DNA of 31,107 nucleotides. Source: CAYONP01 sp964405335 (GTDB lineage: Bacteria; Armatimonadota; UBA10988). The position numbers and the translations under genes were made by a program. The notes below the pieces were generated by a model. It had not been told where the DNA came from. It saw only the letters and a program-made list of their open reading frames with translations, and did no database searches. The DNA is taken from contig CAYONP010000072.1 of the NCBI GenBank assembly GCA_964405335.1, forward strand, positions 1 to 31,107, read 5' to 3'. This document shows, in pieces, positions 24,702 to 31,107 of the stretch (position 1 is the stretch's first letter; each line of letters starts with the position of its first letter).

Positions 24702-25985
24702 ATGGAGCAGCGCGGGAACGTGTCGCGGCGGGAGTTCCTCGGCCGCACCGCCGGCGCGGGCGTGGCGCTGGGCCTGGGCGGCAGCCTGTGGGGCGCGCGC
24801 ATCGCCCGCGGGCAGGAGGCGCCGAACACCCGGCTGGCGGTCGGCCTGATCGGTGCCGGCGGCATGGGCGGCAGCCATCTCAACGCGCTGCTGGGCAACC
24901 GCCGCGTCGAGCTGGTGGCCATCGCCGATGTCGACGCCAAGCGGCTCAAAGCGGCGGTCGACAAGACGCAGGGCAAGGCGACCGGCTATCAGGATTACCG
25001 CGAGGTGCTCGCCCGCGACGACATCGACGCGGTTTGGATCGCCACGCCCGACCACTGGCACGGTCCGATCACCATCCAGGCCTGCCGCGTCGGCAAGGAT
25101 GTCTACGTCGAGAAGCCGCTCAGCCACAACATCCACGAGGGCCGGTTGATGGTCGAGGCGGCGCGGCAGTATGGCCGCGTGGTGCAGATGGGCACGCAGC
25201 AGCGCAGCCAGCGGCACTTCCAGCATGTGATCGAGATCGTCCGCTCGGGGCAGTTGGGCGACATCAAGCACACCCACTGCTGGCGCCAGGCGCGCAAGCA
25301 GACGAAGTGGGCGGCCGACGCCGAGCCGCCGGCCGAGCTCGACTACGACATGTGGCTCGGCCCGGCGCCGTACGTGCCCTACAACGAGTTCCGCCTGCAC
25401 TACAACTGGCGCTACTTCTTCGATTACGGTGGCGGGCTGATGACCGACTGGGGCGTCCACCTGATCGATATCGTGCTCTGGGGCATGGGCAACCCGCAGC
25501 CGAAGACCGTTGAGGCGCAGGGCGCGTTCGAGGACGACGCCCGCGGCGACGTGCCAATCACCCTCGAGACCTACTACGAGTTTGACGGCTTCGACCTCAA
25601 GTGGACCCAGGACCCGAAGCCCGAGCACGATCCGGGCAACCACTCGTACGGGATCAAGTTCGTCGGCGAGAAGGGCTGGCTCTACTGTGACCGCGACGGC
25701 TACCGCATCTACGACCAGGACGAGCAGCCGCTCGGCCCCGACGACCTGCGCGTGCCGAACACCGGCAGCCACCACGACAACTTCATCGACTGCGTCTACA
25801 GCCGCGAGAAGCCGGTCTGCGACATCGGCGTGGGACAGGCGATCACCAAGGTCTGCCTGATCGGCAACCTCGCCTTCCGGATCGGCCGCAAGCTGCACTG
25901 GGACGGCGCCAACGAGGAGTTCACCGGCGACCCGGCCGCCTCGCGCCTGCTCTGGCGCTCGCCGCGCGCGCCGTGGGGCTACTGA
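24702..25985 (+). CDS. Tat-exported Gfo/Idh/MocA-family oxidoreductase
   Basis: 427 residues from ATG 24702, preceded by GGAGGAG; an in-frame ATG seven codons earlier lacks a ribosome site. The twin-arginine motif SRREFLG (8-14) and a Gly/Ala-rich hydrophobic stretch direct export. The Rossmann domain starts GLIGAGGMGGSHL (48-60), and the catalytic EKP is at 137-139 (K138). The C-terminal alpha/beta domain has DYDMWLGPAPYVPYNEFRLHYNWR and GGGLMTDWGVHLIDI, typical of the large secreted planctomycete/PVC subgroup. The family performs NAD(P)-dependent redox changes on sugars; exported members may carry a tightly bound cofactor. Neighbours (SGNH hydrolase, PmoA/DUF6807) point to carbohydrate modification. 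The exact substrate cannot be told. Confidence 0.92.
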   Translation: MEQRGNVSRREFLGRTAGAGVALGLGGSLWGARIARGQEAPNTRLAVGLIGAGGMGGSHLNALLGNRRVELVAIADVDAKRLKAAVDKTQGKATGYQDYREVLARDDIDAVWIATPDHWHGPITIQACRVGKDVYVEKPLSHNIHEGRLMVEAARQYGRVVQMGTQQRSQRHFQHVIEIVRSGQLGDIKHTHCWRQARKQTKWAADAEPPAELDYDMWLGPAPYVPYNEFRLHYNWRYFFDYGGGLMTDWGVHLIDIVLWGMGNPQPKTVEAQGAFEDDARGDVPITLETYYEFDGFDLKWTQDPKPEHDPGNHSYGIKFVGEKGWLYCDRDGYRIYDQDEQPLGPDDLRVPNTGSHHDNFIDCVYSREKPVCDIGVGQAITKVCLIGNLAFRIGRKLHWDGANEEFTGDPAASRLLWRSPRAPWGY

Positions 25986-25996
25986 CGGAGAGAGCC

Positions 25997-27208
25997 ATGC
26001 GCTGGACCGTGTTGGGCCTGCTACTCGCCGCCACCGCGCAGGCCGAGCTGCCGCGGTCGATCGTGATCCGCGCCGGCGACCTCGACCGCGTCGATTGCCC
26101 GGTGATCATCCCCCTGACCGGCGAGACCGCGCCGCGTACGGTGAGCTACTCCTACCGCGTGCCCGACGGCAATGTGACCGTGCCGGCGCAGGTCTGCCCC
26201 GCGCCCTTTGCCGACGGCGAGCAGCCCGAGGCGTGGGAGCTGGTGCTGGTCGTCCCCGGTCTGGCCGACGGCGGGGTGCTCCGCCTGAGCCTGACCGACG
26301 CGGCGCCCAACCGCCCGAGCTTCACCTTCGCCGAGCCGGCCGAGGGCGAGACGGAGCTGCGGCTGGGCGAGCGGCCGGTGCTGCGTTACATGCACCACGC
26401 TTTCGACCCGGCCACGGCCGAGACCTACGAGGCGACCAAGAAGGTCTATCACCACGCCTATGCGCCCGACGGCTCGGTGCTGCTGACCAAGGGGTTGGGC
26501 GGGCTCTACCCGCACCACCGCGGCATCTTCTACGGGTTCAACAAGGTCAGCTACGGCGACGTGAGCTGCGACATTTGGCACTGCCCGAACGCCAGCCAGG
26601 TTCACGAGGCGACCGAGCAGGAGGTGACCGGCCCGGTGCTCGGCCGACAGCGCGTGCGGCTGGCCTGGCGCGGACCCGACCGGCAGCCGTTCGCCACAGA
26701 ACAGCGCGTGCTGACCGCCTATGCCACGCGCGAGGGCAATCTGATCGAGTTCGCCTCGCGGCTGACCAGCCTGGTCGACGGGCTGCGGCTCGACGGCGAT
26801 CCGCAGCACGCCGGGTTCCACTTCCGCGCCGCGCAAGAGGTTGCCGACCAGACCAAGGGCGAGACCATCTACATCCGCCCCGACGGCGCGGGCGAGCCCG
26901 GCGCGACGCGCAACTGGCCGGCGCAGCGCGAGCATGTCGACCTGCCGTTCGATGCGATGAGCTTCGTCGTCGACGGGCAACGCTACACCTGTGCCTATCT
27001 CGACCGGCCCGAGAACCCGAAGGAGGCGCGCTTCTCCGAGCGCGATTACGGCCGGTTCGGCTCGTACTTCGAATACGAACTCGACGCCGGCGAGGTGCTC
27101 GAGGTGCGCTATCGGCTCTGGATCCAGGACGGCCCGATGACGGTCGACGAGGTGGCGCGCAAACGCGCCGACTTCGTCACGCCGCCCGAGGCCAGTGCGG
27201 AGGGGTGA
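25997..27208 (+). CDS. PmoA/DUF6807 family exported protein
   Basis: 403 residues from ATG 25997, with GGAGAGAG upstream and 11 bp after the oxidoreductase gene. The signal peptide is RWTVLGLLLAATAQA. The mature part matches the family named 'methane oxygenase PmoA' (DUF6807), despite having no proven link to methane. Hallmarks are RPVLRYMHH, AYAPDGSVLLTKGLGGLYPHHRG, GDVSCDIWHC, an extended galactose-mutarotase-like beta-sandwich middle, HAGFHFRAAQEV and MSFVVDGQRYTCAYLDRPENPKEARFSERDYGRFGSYF. Such proteins travel with secreted Gfo/Idh/MocA proteins in planctomycete-like genomes and are thought to act on sugars; this is an inference from context. It ends one base before the next gene. Confidence 0.85.
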   Translation: MRWTVLGLLLAATAQAELPRSIVIRAGDLDRVDCPVIIPLTGETAPRTVSYSYRVPDGNVTVPAQVCPAPFADGEQPEAWELVLVVPGLADGGVLRLSLTDAAPNRPSFTFAEPAEGETELRLGERPVLRYMHHAFDPATAETYEATKKVYHHAYAPDGSVLLTKGLGGLYPHHRGIFYGFNKVSYGDVSCDIWHCPNASQVHEATEQEVTGPVLGRQRVRLAWRGPDRQPFATEQRVLTAYATREGNLIEFASRLTSLVDGLRLDGDPQHAGFHFRAAQEVADQTKGETIYIRPDGAGEPGATRNWPAQREHVDLPFDAMSFVVDGQRYTCAYLDRPENPKEARFSERDYGRFGSYFEYELDAGEVLEVRYRLWIQDGPMTVDEVARKRADFVTPPEASAEG

Positions 27209-27209
27209 C

Positions 27210-28433
27210 ATGTGGCTGCTGTTCGTGGTGATGCTGGCCGCCGCGCCGCCGGATGCCTATCGCGAGGCGCTGGCCGCCGGTGAGGCGTGCAAGGCGCAAG
27301 GCGACTTCGCCGGGTTCGAGGCGGCGCTCAGTGAGGCGCTGCGCCACGGCGAGGGCAGTGAGTATGTCTGGCGCAGCCTGGCCTGGGCGCAGATGCACCA
27401 GGGCAAATGGCGCGAGTCGCTGGCCACCGCCGAGGAGAACCTCGAACGCCACGGACGCACCGGCTGGACCCTCGAGCAGTTGGCGGAATCGGCGCTGCTG
27501 GCCGGCGATCTCGAGCTGGCACGGGAGTGCCTCGGCGAGTGCGACCGACTCGACGAGGCGGCCCTCGGCAACGCCGCGGGCGCGATCGATGGCACGCGGG
27601 CCAAGCTGGCCGCGCTGACCGAGCCGCGGACTTACGAGACCACGTGGACCGTCGACATCGCCTATGCCGGCGCGACCGAGCGGCCGGTTCGCCTGCTCGT
27701 CCCACAGCTCGAGTCGCCGCGGCAGCGGGCCGAGTTCGAGGTCGTCGGCGCCGTCTCGTGGCGGCTCGAGAAGGACGGCTACCGCGACGTGATCGCGGTG
27801 CAGCAGCGGCCGGGCGAGCCGTTCCAGGTGGTCGGCCGGGTGACGCTGCTGCCGGCGTTCGTCGGTCACCAGCGGCTCGAGGAGCTGCCCGACCTGCCGC
27901 CGCCGCCCGAGCTGGCGGACGCGCTCGGGCCGTTCCTGCACGGGCCGGTGTTCGACCCGTCGGTGCCGGCCTGCGCCGACCTGGCGGCGCGCCTGCGCGG
28001 CGACACGCCGGCGCAGACGGTGGCCAACATCCTCGGCTGGTTCTGTGACAACTTCGTTTACGATCTCAAGGCCAGTCCGCCTGGGCTGACGGAGATTCTC
28101 GAGCAGAAGACGGGCGTGTGTCACCACTACTGCGCGGCTTTCGTGGCGCTCTGCCGCGCCGCGGGCGTGCCGGCGGTGGTGGCCCACGGGGTGGTCATCG
28201 CCCCGACCGGCGAGTTCGACGGCGCGCCCGGCAGCCACGGCTGGGCCGAGGTCTACCTGCCCGAGGTCGGCTGGACGCCGGTCGAGCCGCTCGACCCGAC
28301 CTCGCTGGCCTCGTTCTCGGCCGGCCGCGCTTACATCTACACCGACTGCGCCAACTATACGCCGGACGACACACACTTCCGGTTCGTCTCGATCCAGGGC
28401 GCGCAGAACGTGCGCGGGCGGTTGGTCGAGTAG
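27210..28433 (+). CDS. exported TPR plus transglutaminase-like cysteine protease-fold protein
   Basis: 407 residues from ATG 27210, with GGAGGGG (27199-27205) just upstream; a GTG five codons earlier overlaps that site. The signal-like start is WLLFVVMLAAAPPDA. Residues about 18-120 are TPR-like helices (YVWRSLAWAQMHQGKWRESLA). A beta-rich middle resembling the N-terminal part of transglutaminase-like proteins follows (ETTWTVDIAY to VTLLPAF). The C-terminal transglutaminase core has the triad Cys304 in KTGVCHHY, His343 in GSHGWAEVYL and Asp362 in VEPLDPTS. All three are present, so hydrolysis or cross-linking of peptide bonds is possible. It is the last gene of the operon; repeats, not a classic terminator, follow. 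Confidence 0.88.
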   Translation: MWLLFVVMLAAAPPDAYREALAAGEACKAQGDFAGFEAALSEALRHGEGSEYVWRSLAWAQMHQGKWRESLATAEENLERHGRTGWTLEQLAESALLAGDLELARECLGECDRLDEAALGNAAGAIDGTRAKLAALTEPRTYETTWTVDIAYAGATERPVRLLVPQLESPRQRAEFEVVGAVSWRLEKDGYRDVIAVQQRPGEPFQVVGRVTLLPAFVGHQRLEELPDLPPPPELADALGPFLHGPVFDPSVPACADLAARLRGDTPAQTVANILGWFCDNFVYDLKASPPGLTEILEQKTGVCHHYCAAFVALCRAAGVPAVVAHGVVIAPTGEFDGAPGSHGWAEVYLPEVGWTPVEPLDPTSLASFSAGRAYIYTDCANYTPDDTHFRFVSIQGAQNVRGRLVE

Positions 28434-28445
28434 CCGGACTCGCAG

Positions 28446-28484
28446 GTAGGGTCCGCACCGCGGACCACGGCTGGCCGCCACGTT
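28446..28484. repeat. 39-bp repeat unit, copy 1 (GTAGGG family)
   Basis: Starts GTAGGGTCCGCACCGCGGAC and is identical over 39 bases to 28637-28675. Within and after it, GGACCACGGC (28461-28470) can pair with GCCCTGGTCC (28485-28494) with one mismatch. The distal inverted arm seen in copy 2 is missing here. Confidence 0.85.
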
Positions 28485-28505
28485 GGCCCTGGTCCGGCAT
28501 CGATT

Positions 28506-28597
28506 GTAGGGCGCGCTATTGCGCGCGGGTTCATCGCGGCCACCCCGGCCGGCGGGACGCCGGCGGTCCGGTTGACGGCGCGCACGGCGCGCCCTAC
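28506..28597. repeat. 92-bp element with 11-bp terminal inverted repeats (GTAGGG family)
   Basis: GTAGGGCGCGC (28506-28516) is matched by its exact complement GCGCGCCCTAC (28587-28597). It shares the GTAGGG end with the flanking units but has a different inner sequence. It covers most of the non-coding gap between the transglutaminase gene and the TIM-barrel gene. Confidence 0.75.
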
Positions 28598-28629
28598 CGT
28601 GCCGGCGCGACGCCGGCGGTCTGGTTGAC
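28548..28629. repeat. pair of 29-bp direct repeats
   Basis: 28548-28576 and 28601-28629 agree at 27 of 29 positions. Both contain GACGCCGGCGGTC or its one-base variant and end GGTTGAC. The first copy lies inside the 92-bp inverted-repeat element and the second just outside it. Confidence 0.75.
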
Positions 28630-28636
28630 TACCCCT

Positions 28637-28701
28637 GTAGGGTCCGCACCGCGGACCACGGCTGGCCGCCACGTTCGCCATGGTTGCGGTGCGGACCCTA
28701 C
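28637..28701. repeat. 65-bp element with perfect 16-bp terminal inverted repeats (GTAGGG family)
   Basis: GTAGGGTCCGCACCGC (28637-28652) is matched by its exact complement at 28686-28701. Inner bases CCACGGC and GCCATGG can extend the foldback with one mismatch. It ends nine bases from the stop codon of the minus-strand gene at 28711, so it may also act as a terminator for both convergent genes. Confidence 0.8.
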
Positions 28702-28710
28702 TATGCGTCG

Positions 28711-29520
28711 CTACATCGCCCGTGCCTTGGCGATGCAGTCGCGCATGTAGTCGAGGCTCTTGGCCAGGCTGGCCGACTTGTCGCTGCCCGAGACTCCGCA
28801 CTCGTAGGCCATGTAGCCGTCGAAGCCGATGTCGACCAGGGCTTTCATGCCGGCGACATAGTCGATATCGCCGGTACCCGGCTCCTGGCGCGTGTTGTCG
28901 GCCAGGTGAACGTGTTTGACCCACGGCCCGGCGGCGCGGAGGGCGGCCGGCGTGTCGGTCTCCTCGATGTGCATGTGGAAGAAGTCGCTGAGCAGGGCGA
29001 CGTGCGGGTTGCTTACCCGCTCGCAGATCTCGACGCCATTGGCCTGCGTGCGCAGCAGGTGCTGCTCATAGCGGTTCAGCGGCTCCAGCAGCAGGTAGGT
29101 CCCCGCCGCGGCGGCCACCTCGCCGAGCTCGGCCGAGAGCTTGACCAGCAGGTCCTTCTCGAGCGTGATCGCATCGGCCAGCGGCGACAGGTCGGGGATG
29201 CGCGGCCCGCCGAAGATGGGCGGGACGATCTGCCCGGCCGCGCCGACTTCGCCGCAGAAGCGCAGATAGGCCTTGCACTGGTCCATGCTGGCGCGGCGCT
29301 TGGCCGGATCGGGATCGAGAAAGTCGAACGACGGATTGCCGCAGACCGAGCAGATCGGCACCGGGCTGTTGGCGAACTCGGCCTTGGCGCGGTCGAGGTC
29401 CTCGGGCTTGTAGCCCCAGGCTGAGATCTCGATCCCCTCGACACCATGATCGGCCGCCCAGCGCTGCTGGTCGGCCACTGTGTTGCCCGGCAACAGGCCG
29501 AGCTGAACCGCGAGCTTCAT
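28711..29520 (-). CDS. xylose-isomerase-like TIM barrel, hydroxypyruvate isomerase-like
   Basis: 269 residues from ATG 29520, with GGAGG eight bases upstream; an earlier start would add an unlikely Arg-rich tail. The AP-endonuclease-2 / sugar isomerase fold is seen from KLAVQLGLLPG, GVEGIEISAWGYKPED, LLLEPLNRYEQHLL (metal-binding Glu), VALLSDFFHMHIEE (Asp and His), VKHVHLADNTRQEPGTGDIDY and GYMAYECGVSG (last Glu). These residues form the metal site used for aldose-ketose isomerisation. Related proteins are annotated as hydroxypyruvate isomerase or sugar phosphate isomerase/epimerase and often accompany Gfo/Idh/MocA proteins. It is cytoplasmic (no signal) and convergent with the exported operon, so shared regulation is not implied. 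Confidence 0.88.
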   Translation of the reverse strand: MKLAVQLGLLPGNTVADQQRWAADHGVEGIEISAWGYKPEDLDRAKAEFANSPVPICSVCGNPSFDFLDPDPAKRRASMDQCKAYLRFCGEVGAAGQIVPPIFGGPRIPDLSPLADAITLEKDLLVKLSAELGEVAAAAGTYLLLEPLNRYEQHLLRTQANGVEICERVSNPHVALLSDFFHMHIEETDTPAALRAAGPWVKHVHLADNTRQEPGTGDIDYVAGMKALVDIGFDGYMAYECGVSGSDKSASLAKSLDYMRDCIAKARAM

Positions 29521-29650
29521 GACCACAACCTCCACGGCAATGCCGCGGCCGGAGCTTCGCTCGGGGCGCTGCGGCACCTTCCGGCAGGTTTGTTGCAGCC
29601 GCCGGGTTGTCGGGTCAGCGGGGCGGGGCAGGTTGGACCGGGAAACGCCG

Positions 29651-31107
29651 ATGGCAAGTGACCTGGCCGCGGTCGACCGCCTGATCGACCAGACCCGCGA
29701 CCGGACCGGCTCGCTGATTGCGCTGCTGGAGGAGTTCCAGCGCCGGTTCCATCACCTGCCGCCGCGCGCGCTCGAACGCGCCGCCGAGCGGCTCGGCATC
29801 CCACTCAGCCAGATCTACGGCGTGGCTACCTTCTACAACGCCTTCTCGCTCCACCCGCGCGGGCGGCACCAAGTCAAAGTCTGCCTCGGCACCGCCTGCC
29901 ACGTCGCCGGCGGGCACCTGGTGATCGAGGAGATCGAGCGCTGCCTCGGCATCCGCGCCGGCGAAACTACGCCCGACGGGCGATTCTCCATCGAGGTCGT
30001 CCACTGCGTCGGCTCGTGCGCCGTGGCGCCGGTGGTCGTCGCCGACGGTGAGTATCACACCCGGATGGATGGGCCGAAGGTCCGCGTCGTGGTCGAGCGC
30101 ATCGCCGACGAGCCCGACGTTTCGCCGAACGGCGAGGTGAGTACCGAGCCGCCGCCCCACCCCATCGCCAACGGTCGTCCGCCGGTGCGCGAGCCGGGCG
30201 ACCTGGACCGCTGGCGGGCCGATCTCCTGGCCGCGCGCCCCGCCTATCGGCCCAGCCTGAGCCTGTGCGGCGGACCGGGCTGCCGGCCGCGCGGCGGCGA
30301 GGCGATCGACCGGGCGATCCGACAGGCAATCGCCGAGCAGGGCCTCAGCGAGCAGCTCGACTACCGGATGACCGGCTGTCACGGCTTCTGCGACCAGGGG
30401 CCGCTGCTGGTGGCCGAGCCGGGGGGCGTGTTCTATGCCGGCGTGCGGCCCGACGACGTGCCCGAGCTGGTCGCCTGCGCCGCCCGGGGCGAGGTCTACC
30501 ACCAACGGCTCTACCGCGACCCGACCCACGGCGAGCGGGTGACCCATGAGCGCGAAGTACCGTTCTACGCTCGCCAGTCGCGGCTGCTGCTGGGCGACAA
30601 TCGCCACCTCGACCCGACCTCGCTCGACGATGCCGTTGCACGCGGTGCGTATCAGGGCCTGGCGCGGGCGGTCTCGAGCCTGTCGCCCGAAGAGGTGATC
30701 GAGCTGGTCGCCGCCAGCGGGCTGCGCGGCCGGGGCGGGGCGGGCTTCCCGACGGCGCAGAAGTGGCGTTTCTGCCGCGCGGCGAGCGGCTCGCCGAAGG
30801 TGGTCATCTGCAACGCCGACGAGGGCGATCCGGGCGCCTTCATGGACCGCAGCATCCTCGAAGGCGACCCGCACAGCGTGCTCGAGGGCATGGCCATCGG
30901 CGCCTATGCCATCGGCGCGAGCCGGGGCATCATCTACGTGCGCGACGAGTACCCGCTGGCCGTCGAGCACCTCGAGACCGCGATTGCCGCGGCGCGGGCG
31001 CACGGGCTGCTCGGCGAGCGGCTGTTCGGTTCGGAGCTGAGCTTCGACCTCGAGCTGGTCCGCGGCGCCGGGGCGTTCGTCTGCGGCGAAGAGACGGCGC
31101 TGATTGC
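29651..31107 (+). CDS. NuoE-NuoF fusion flavoprotein (HydB/HoxF-like), 3' end missing
   Basis: Open without a stop from ATG 29651 to the window edge, 485 codons. Domain 1 (about 10-150) is NuoE-like: helical start LIDQTRDRTGSLIALLEEF, IYGVATFYNAF, and the [2Fe-2S] cysteines C78, C83, C119, C123 (CLGTAC, CVGSC). A Pro-rich linker (about 160-185) leads to domain 2 (about 200-300), a second thioredoxin-like [2Fe-2S] fold with C206, C211, C243, C247. From about 330 the NuoF core begins, with the FMN/NADH glycine loop GLRGRGGAGFP (357-367) and NADEGDPGAFMDRSILEGDPH. It would pass electrons between NADH and a partner such as hydrogenase, formate dehydrogenase or complex I. The C-terminal 4Fe-4S part lies beyond the window. 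The order NuoE, ferredoxin-like fold, NuoF resembles a HymA-HymB fusion. GGGA is five bases upstream. The 130-bp gap to the divergent isomerase gene shows no clear promoter. Confidence 0.93.
   Translation, partial: MASDLAAVDRLIDQTRDRTGSLIALLEEFQRRFHHLPPRALERAAERLGIPLSQIYGVATFYNAFSLHPRGRHQVKVCLGTACHVAGGHLVIEEIERCLGIRAGETTPDGRFSIEVVHCVGSCAVAPVVVADGEYHTRMDGPKVRVVVERIADEPDVSPNGEVSTEPPPHPIANGRPPVREPGDLDRWRADLLAARPAYRPSLSLCGGPGCRPRGGEAIDRAIRQAIAEQGLSEQLDYRMTGCHGFCDQGPLLVAEPGGVFYAGVRPDDVPELVACAARGEVYHQRLYRDPTHGERVTHEREVPFYARQSRLLLGDNRHLDPTSLDDAVARGAYQGLARAVSSLSPEEVIELVAASGLRGRGGAGFPTAQKWRFCRAASGSPKVVICNADEGDPGAFMDRSILEGDPHSVLEGMAIGAYAIGASRGIIYVRDEYPLAVEHLETAIAAARAHGLLGERLFGSELSFDLELVRGAGAFVCGEETALI

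Noticed and set aside
28446..28701. CRISPR array
   Set aside because: The repeats are few, irregularly spaced, of unlike lengths and self-complementary, with no spacers or cas genes.
29615..31003. 462-codon minus-strand frame at the window end
   Set aside because: The plus strand encodes both [2Fe-2S] domains and the NuoF glycine loop over the same bases, so the antisense frame is not a gene.

Overview
The window is a dense, very GC-rich bacterial chromosome segment, judging by the G/C-dominated third codon positions. No rRNA, tRNA, CRISPR array, phage gene or transposase is visible. The gene mix suggests an uncultured bacterium of the planctomycete / Hydrogenedentes / PVC-like sphere: a Tat-exported Gfo/Idh/MocA oxidoreductase, a PmoA/DUF6807 protein, a planctomycete-style SGNH hydrolase, a hydroxypyruvate-isomerase-like TIM barrel, an STN-only secreted protein and a CFI-box protein. 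This placement is inferred from gene content only.

Layout. (1) 1-741: C-terminal part of a sigma-54 activator. (2) 742-1279: a long non-coding stretch with a possible promoter and hairpins. (3) 1280-4205: two tandem exported proteins, one with a signal peptide and one a lipoprotein, sharing a collinear 205-residue C-terminal module. (4) 4261-8577, minus strand: an SbcC/Rad50-type ATPase followed directly by glutamate dehydrogenase. (5) 8706-14786: a tightly packed plus-strand run of TPR/zinc-ribbon/CFI-box protein, gcvT, a soluble GAF-PAS-PAS histidine kinase and an argD-like aminotransferase, closed by a perfect 32-bp palindrome. (6) 14845-17433, minus strand: a two-STN secreted protein and a membrane-anchored TolB-like propeller protein. 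(7) 17707-21003: diadenylate cyclase (cdaA), its YbbR partner (cdaR) and glutamine synthetase (glnA). (8) 21119-28433: a GAF-GGDEF protein and then five genes with 1-46 bp gaps: an exported degenerate caspase-like protein, an SGNH hydrolase, a Tat-exported Gfo/Idh/MocA protein, a PmoA/DUF6807 protein and a TPR-transglutaminase protein. (9) 28446-28701: a cluster of GTAGGG-ended inverted repeats. (10) 28711-29520, minus strand: a sugar isomerase-like TIM barrel. (11) 29651-end: a NuoE-NuoF fusion, cut by the window edge.

Themes. Nitrogen assimilation recurs (gdhA, glnA, argD-like, gcvT, plus NtrC-like and NtrB-like regulators), though not as one operon. Two cyclic-dinucleotide synthesis genes (c-di-AMP and c-di-GMP type) lie about 2.6 kb apart. 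The 22152-28433 operon encodes mostly exported proteins and looks like an envelope or extracytoplasmic carbohydrate module of unknown purpose. Its first member seems to be a caspase fold that has lost both catalytic residues.

The most unusual items are the pseudo-caspase operon, the diadenylate cyclase whose nucleotide-binding loop is degenerate exactly where the DNA forms a perfect GC hairpin, the paralogous exported pair, the GTAGGG repeat cluster, and the NuoE-NuoF fusion with two tandem [2Fe-2S] thioredoxin-like domains.
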